Assembly (NCBI RefSeq): GCF_902499135.1
Contig: NZ_CABVPR010000022.1
Coordinates: 23,009-87,008, forward strand
Source of the DNA: Burkholderia dolosa
Lineage (GTDB): Bacteria; Pseudomonadota; Gammaproteobacteria; Burkholderiales; Burkholderiaceae
Direction of reading: 5' to 3'
Length of the DNA: 64,000 nt
Below, piece by piece: positions 61,865 through 64,000 of the stretch; within the stretch, counting starts at the first letter, position 1; each line of letters starts with the position of its first letter. The position numbers and the translations under genes were made by a program. Below the pieces are notes generated by a model. The model ran no database searches and was not told where the DNA came from. It worked only from the letters and a program-made list of their open reading frames with translations.

Positions 61865-63487
61865 TCAGCGCTTGAGCGCGGCGCGCGCGCGCGCAATCAG
61901 CGCGGTGGTCGACGAGTCGTGCTTCGCGGAATCGAGCGATTCGGACGACAGATCGGCTTCGACGACCTTGCCGAGGATCTTGCCGAGCTCGACGCCCCAC
62001 TGATCGAACGGATTGATGTTCCACACCGTCGCCTGCACGAGCACCTTGTGCTCGTAGAGCGCAATCAGCGCGCCGAGCGAGCGCGGCGTCAGCGCGTCGA
62101 CGAGCAGCGTCGTCGTCGGGCGATTGCCGGGGAACGTCAGGTGCGGCGCAAGCGCCTCGTTGCCGGGGCCGGCAATCTTGCGCGCTTCTTCGAGCGTGCG
62201 GCCGAGCATCAGCGCCTCGCTTTGCGCGAAGCAGTTCGCGAGCAGCTTCGGGTGATGGCTCGCGAGCGGATGCTCGGGCGTCAGCACCGCGATGAAGTCG
62301 ATCGGCACGATCGTCGGCCCCTGATGCAGCATCTGGAAGAACGCGTGCTGGCCGTTGGTGCCAGGCTCGCCCCACGTTACCGCGGACGTCGGATAGTCGA
62401 CGAACGTGCCGTCGACGCGCGCCGATTTGCCGTTGCTCTCCATTTCGAGCTGCTGCAGATACGACGGCAGGTAGTGCAGCGCTTCCGAATACGGCGCGAC
62501 CAGATAGCTTTGCGAGCCGAAGAAGTTCCGGTACCAGATGCCGATCAGCCCGAGCAGCACCGGAAGATTGCGCTCGAGCGGCGCTTCGCGGAAATGGCGG
62601 TCCATGTCGTTCGCGCCGGCGAGCAGCTCGTCGAACTGCTCGGGGCCGACCGCGATCATGATCGACAGGCCGACCGCCGACCACAGCGAGTAGCGGCCGC
62701 CGACCCAATCCCACATTTCGAACACGTTGTCCGCCGCGATGCCGAATTTCACGACTTCGGCCGGATTCGCCGATACGCCGACGAAGTGCTTCGCGAGCGC
62801 GTCTTCGGGGCAGCCCTTCGCGACGAACCAGTCGCGCAGCGAGCGTGCGTTCGTCATCGTCTCGAGCGTCGTGAAGGTCTTCGACACGACGATCGCGAGC
62901 GTTTCTTCCGGATCGACCTGTTCGAGCACGCGCGACAGATCGGCGCCGTCGACGTTCGACACGAAATGAGTCGAGATGTCGCGCGTCGCGACGTGATGCA
63001 GCGCGTGCGTGACCATCTTCGGCCCGAGATCCGAACCGCCGATCCCGATGTTGATGACGTGGCGGATGCGCTTGCCCGTGTATCCGGTCCACGTGCCGCT
63101 GCGCACCGCGCGCGCGAAGGTCGCCATCTTCGCGCGCTCGGCGCTCACCTGCGCGTGGAACGGCGCATGCGGATCGGTCGCCCGCAGCGCGGTGTGCAGC
63201 GCCGCGCGGCCTTCGGTCGGATTGACGACGTCGCCGGCGAACATCGCGTCGCGACGCGCTTCGACGCGCGCTTCGCGGGCCAGCTGCACGAGCAGCCGAA
63301 GCGTCTCGTCGTCGATCCGGTTCTTCGAGAAATCGGCCGCGAGGCCGCCGCCCGCGATCGTGAAGCGTTCGGCGCGGGTCGGCGCGCGGTCGTTCTCCGG
63401 CGCGAACCAGTCGCGCAGCCGCGCGTGGCGGATCTGTTCGAAATGGGATTGAAGGGCAGTCCAGGCGGGGAGCGAATTCAGCGTCAT
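61865..63487 (-). CDS. pgi: Glucose-6-phosphate isomerase
   Basis: Pgi interconverts glucose 6-phosphate and fructose 6-phosphate. The 540-residue protein has the phosphate-binding [13 protein letters not shown], the signature [14 protein letters not shown], the catalytic Glu in [16 protein letters not shown] (read here as [19 protein letters not shown]), His in that block, and the Lys of [15 protein letters not shown]. Length is normal for bacterial enzymes. It converges with the ABC gene and has the nnr-like gene 112 bp upstream on the same strand. Confidence 0.97.
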   Translation of the reverse strand: MTLNSLPAWTALQSHFEQIRHARLRDWFAPENDRAPTRAERFTIAGGGLAADFSKNRIDDETLRLLVQLAREARVEARRDAMFAGDVVNPTEGRAALHTALRATDPHAPFHAQVSAERAKMATFARAVRSGTWTGYTGKRIRHVINIGIGGSDLGPKMVTHALHHVATRDISTHFVSNVDGADLSRVLEQVDPEETLAIVVSKTFTTLETMTNARSLRDWFVAKGCPEDALAKHFVGVSANPAEVVKFGIAADNVFEMWDWVGGRYSLWSAVGLSIMIAVGPEQFDELLAGANDMDRHFREAPLERNLPVLLGLIGIWYRNFFGSQSYLVAPYSEALHYLPSYLQQLEMESNGKSARVDGTFVDYPTSAVTWGEPGTNGQHAFFQMLHQGPTIVPIDFIAVLTPEHPLASHHPKLLANCFAQSEALMLGRTLEEARKIAGPGNEALAPHLTFPGNRPTTTLLVDALTPRSLGALIALYEHKVLVQATVWNINPFDQWGVELGKILGKVVEADLSSESLDSAKHDSSTTALIARARAALKR

Positions 63488-63599
63488 GGCGGTTCGAGTG
63501 AAGCGTGAATCGGGGAGGAATGCCGCGCCGGCGCATCGCGATCGGCACGCCGGCGGACGAGCGGGCCCGCCGTGCGGCGGGGCAGTCAGTATAGCGGCG

Positions 63600-64000
63600 T
63601 TACGTGTCGGCGCGCGGCGACGGATAAAAAAGGCGATTGAGCAGCGTGCGCACCGTCGGCGCGAGTTCGCCCGCCGCGAGCCCGGCCGGCCCGGTGCCGT
63701 TCGCGGTCAACGTGTCGGCCGCGAGCCCGTGCAGGTAGACGCCCGCGAGCGCCGCTTCGTACGGCGCGACGCGCTGCGCGAGCAGCGCGCCGATCAGCCC
63801 GCCGAGCACGTCGCCGGTGCCGCCGGTGGCGAGCGCCGCATTGCCGGTCGGATTGACGGTCAGCCGGCCGTCGGGCGCGGCGATCACGGTGCCCGAGCCT
63901 TTCAGCACGACGACGCTCGCATGGCGCGCGGCGAGCGCGTGCGCGGCCGCGAGGCGGTCGCGCTGCACCGTCGCCGTGTCGCTGCCGAGCAGCCGCGCGG
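63600..64000 (-). CDS. ADP-dependent NAD(P)H-hydrate dehydratase, C-terminal part
   Basis: This open frame runs to the window edge, so the 5' end is missing. The visible 133 residues include [34 protein letters not shown] with the ATP-site glycine loop and catalytic Asp, and [10 protein letters not shown]-like [13 protein letters not shown]. These mark the YjeF C-terminal kinase-like domain that repairs hydrated NADH and NADPH. A GTG inside the frame is not the true start. Whether an N-terminal epimerase domain is fused cannot be seen. Confidence 0.9.
   Translation of the reverse strand, partial: ARLLGSDTATVQRDRLAAAHALAARHASVVVLKGSGTVIAAPDGRLTVNPTGNAALATGGTGDVLGGLIGALLAQRVAPYEAALAGVYLHGLAADTLTANGTGPAGLAAGELAPTVRTLLNRLFYPSPRADT

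Overview
The window is a high-GC, densely coded stretch of a betaproteobacterial chromosome, most likely Burkholderia (Burkholderia cepacia complex or a close relative). This rests on protein resemblance, strong G/C third-position bias, and the order tig-clpP-clpX-lon-tRNA(Val)-tRNA(Asp)-ppiD. It looks like core primary chromosome with accessory metabolic patches. No phage genes, transposases or CRISPR arrays are visible.

Layout. 1-4.5 kb: a flavoprotein of the fumarate reductase/AprA superfamily with a two-cluster ferredoxin, behind a GntR/UTRA regulator, and a divergent MFS transporter. 4.7-6.8 kb: a DUF1992 protein, tRNA adenosine deaminase (tadA) and an LD-carboxypeptidase. 7-18.9 kb: a purine-ring catabolic region with a GntR/FCD regulator, NCS1 permease, hydantoin/allantoin racemase, PuuE allantoinase, OHCU decarboxylase, allantoicase, ureidoglycolate lyase, membrane urate hydroxylase PuuD, hydroxyisourate hydrolase, 8-oxoguanine deaminase and a LysR regulator. 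A decayed LysR-like gene lies in the middle. Together these genes take urate or 8-oxoguanine to glyoxylate and urea.

19-24 kb: dodecin, a tartronate-semialdehyde-reductase-like enzyme, a hypothetical protein, MscL, and a TPR membrane protein paired with PspA. 24-35 kb: PBP1A, a DUF3574 lipoprotein, threonine dehydratase-like enzyme, ArgE-like deacetylase, Mfd, IspD and IspF. 34.8-38.3 kb: AhpD/AhpC and an EnvZ/OmpR two-component system. 38.5-41.8 kb: an exported small protein and a DUF1800/DUF1501 pair. 41.8-43.3 kb: HpnD, tRNA-Leu(UAG) and a small membrane protein. 43.4-48.3 kb: a porin-MFS-class II deacetylase operon divergent from a LuxR-type regulator. 48.3-51 kb: a PanE-like reductase, a MarR regulator and glycerate kinase.

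51.4-60.4 kb: the proteostasis block tig, clpP, clpX, lon, two tRNAs and ppiD. A truncated second copy of the tRNA-Asp 3' end plus its terminator follows the tRNAs. 60.4-64 kb: an arylesterase and an ABC ATPase whose start codons share one CATG, then pgi, then an NAD(P)H-hydrate dehydratase cut by the window edge.

The most notable non-coding signals are paired TTGTCAACAA-type palindromes before the purine GntR gene, twin CGTTCGAACG palindromes before the 8-oxoguanine deaminase, a perfect palindrome inside the ahpC promoter spacer, a 10-bp-phased GTTACA repeat upstream of ompR, and the duplicated tRNA-Asp 3' end. Gene functions are assigned from recognised family motifs. Regulatory assignments are inference from sequence symmetry and position.
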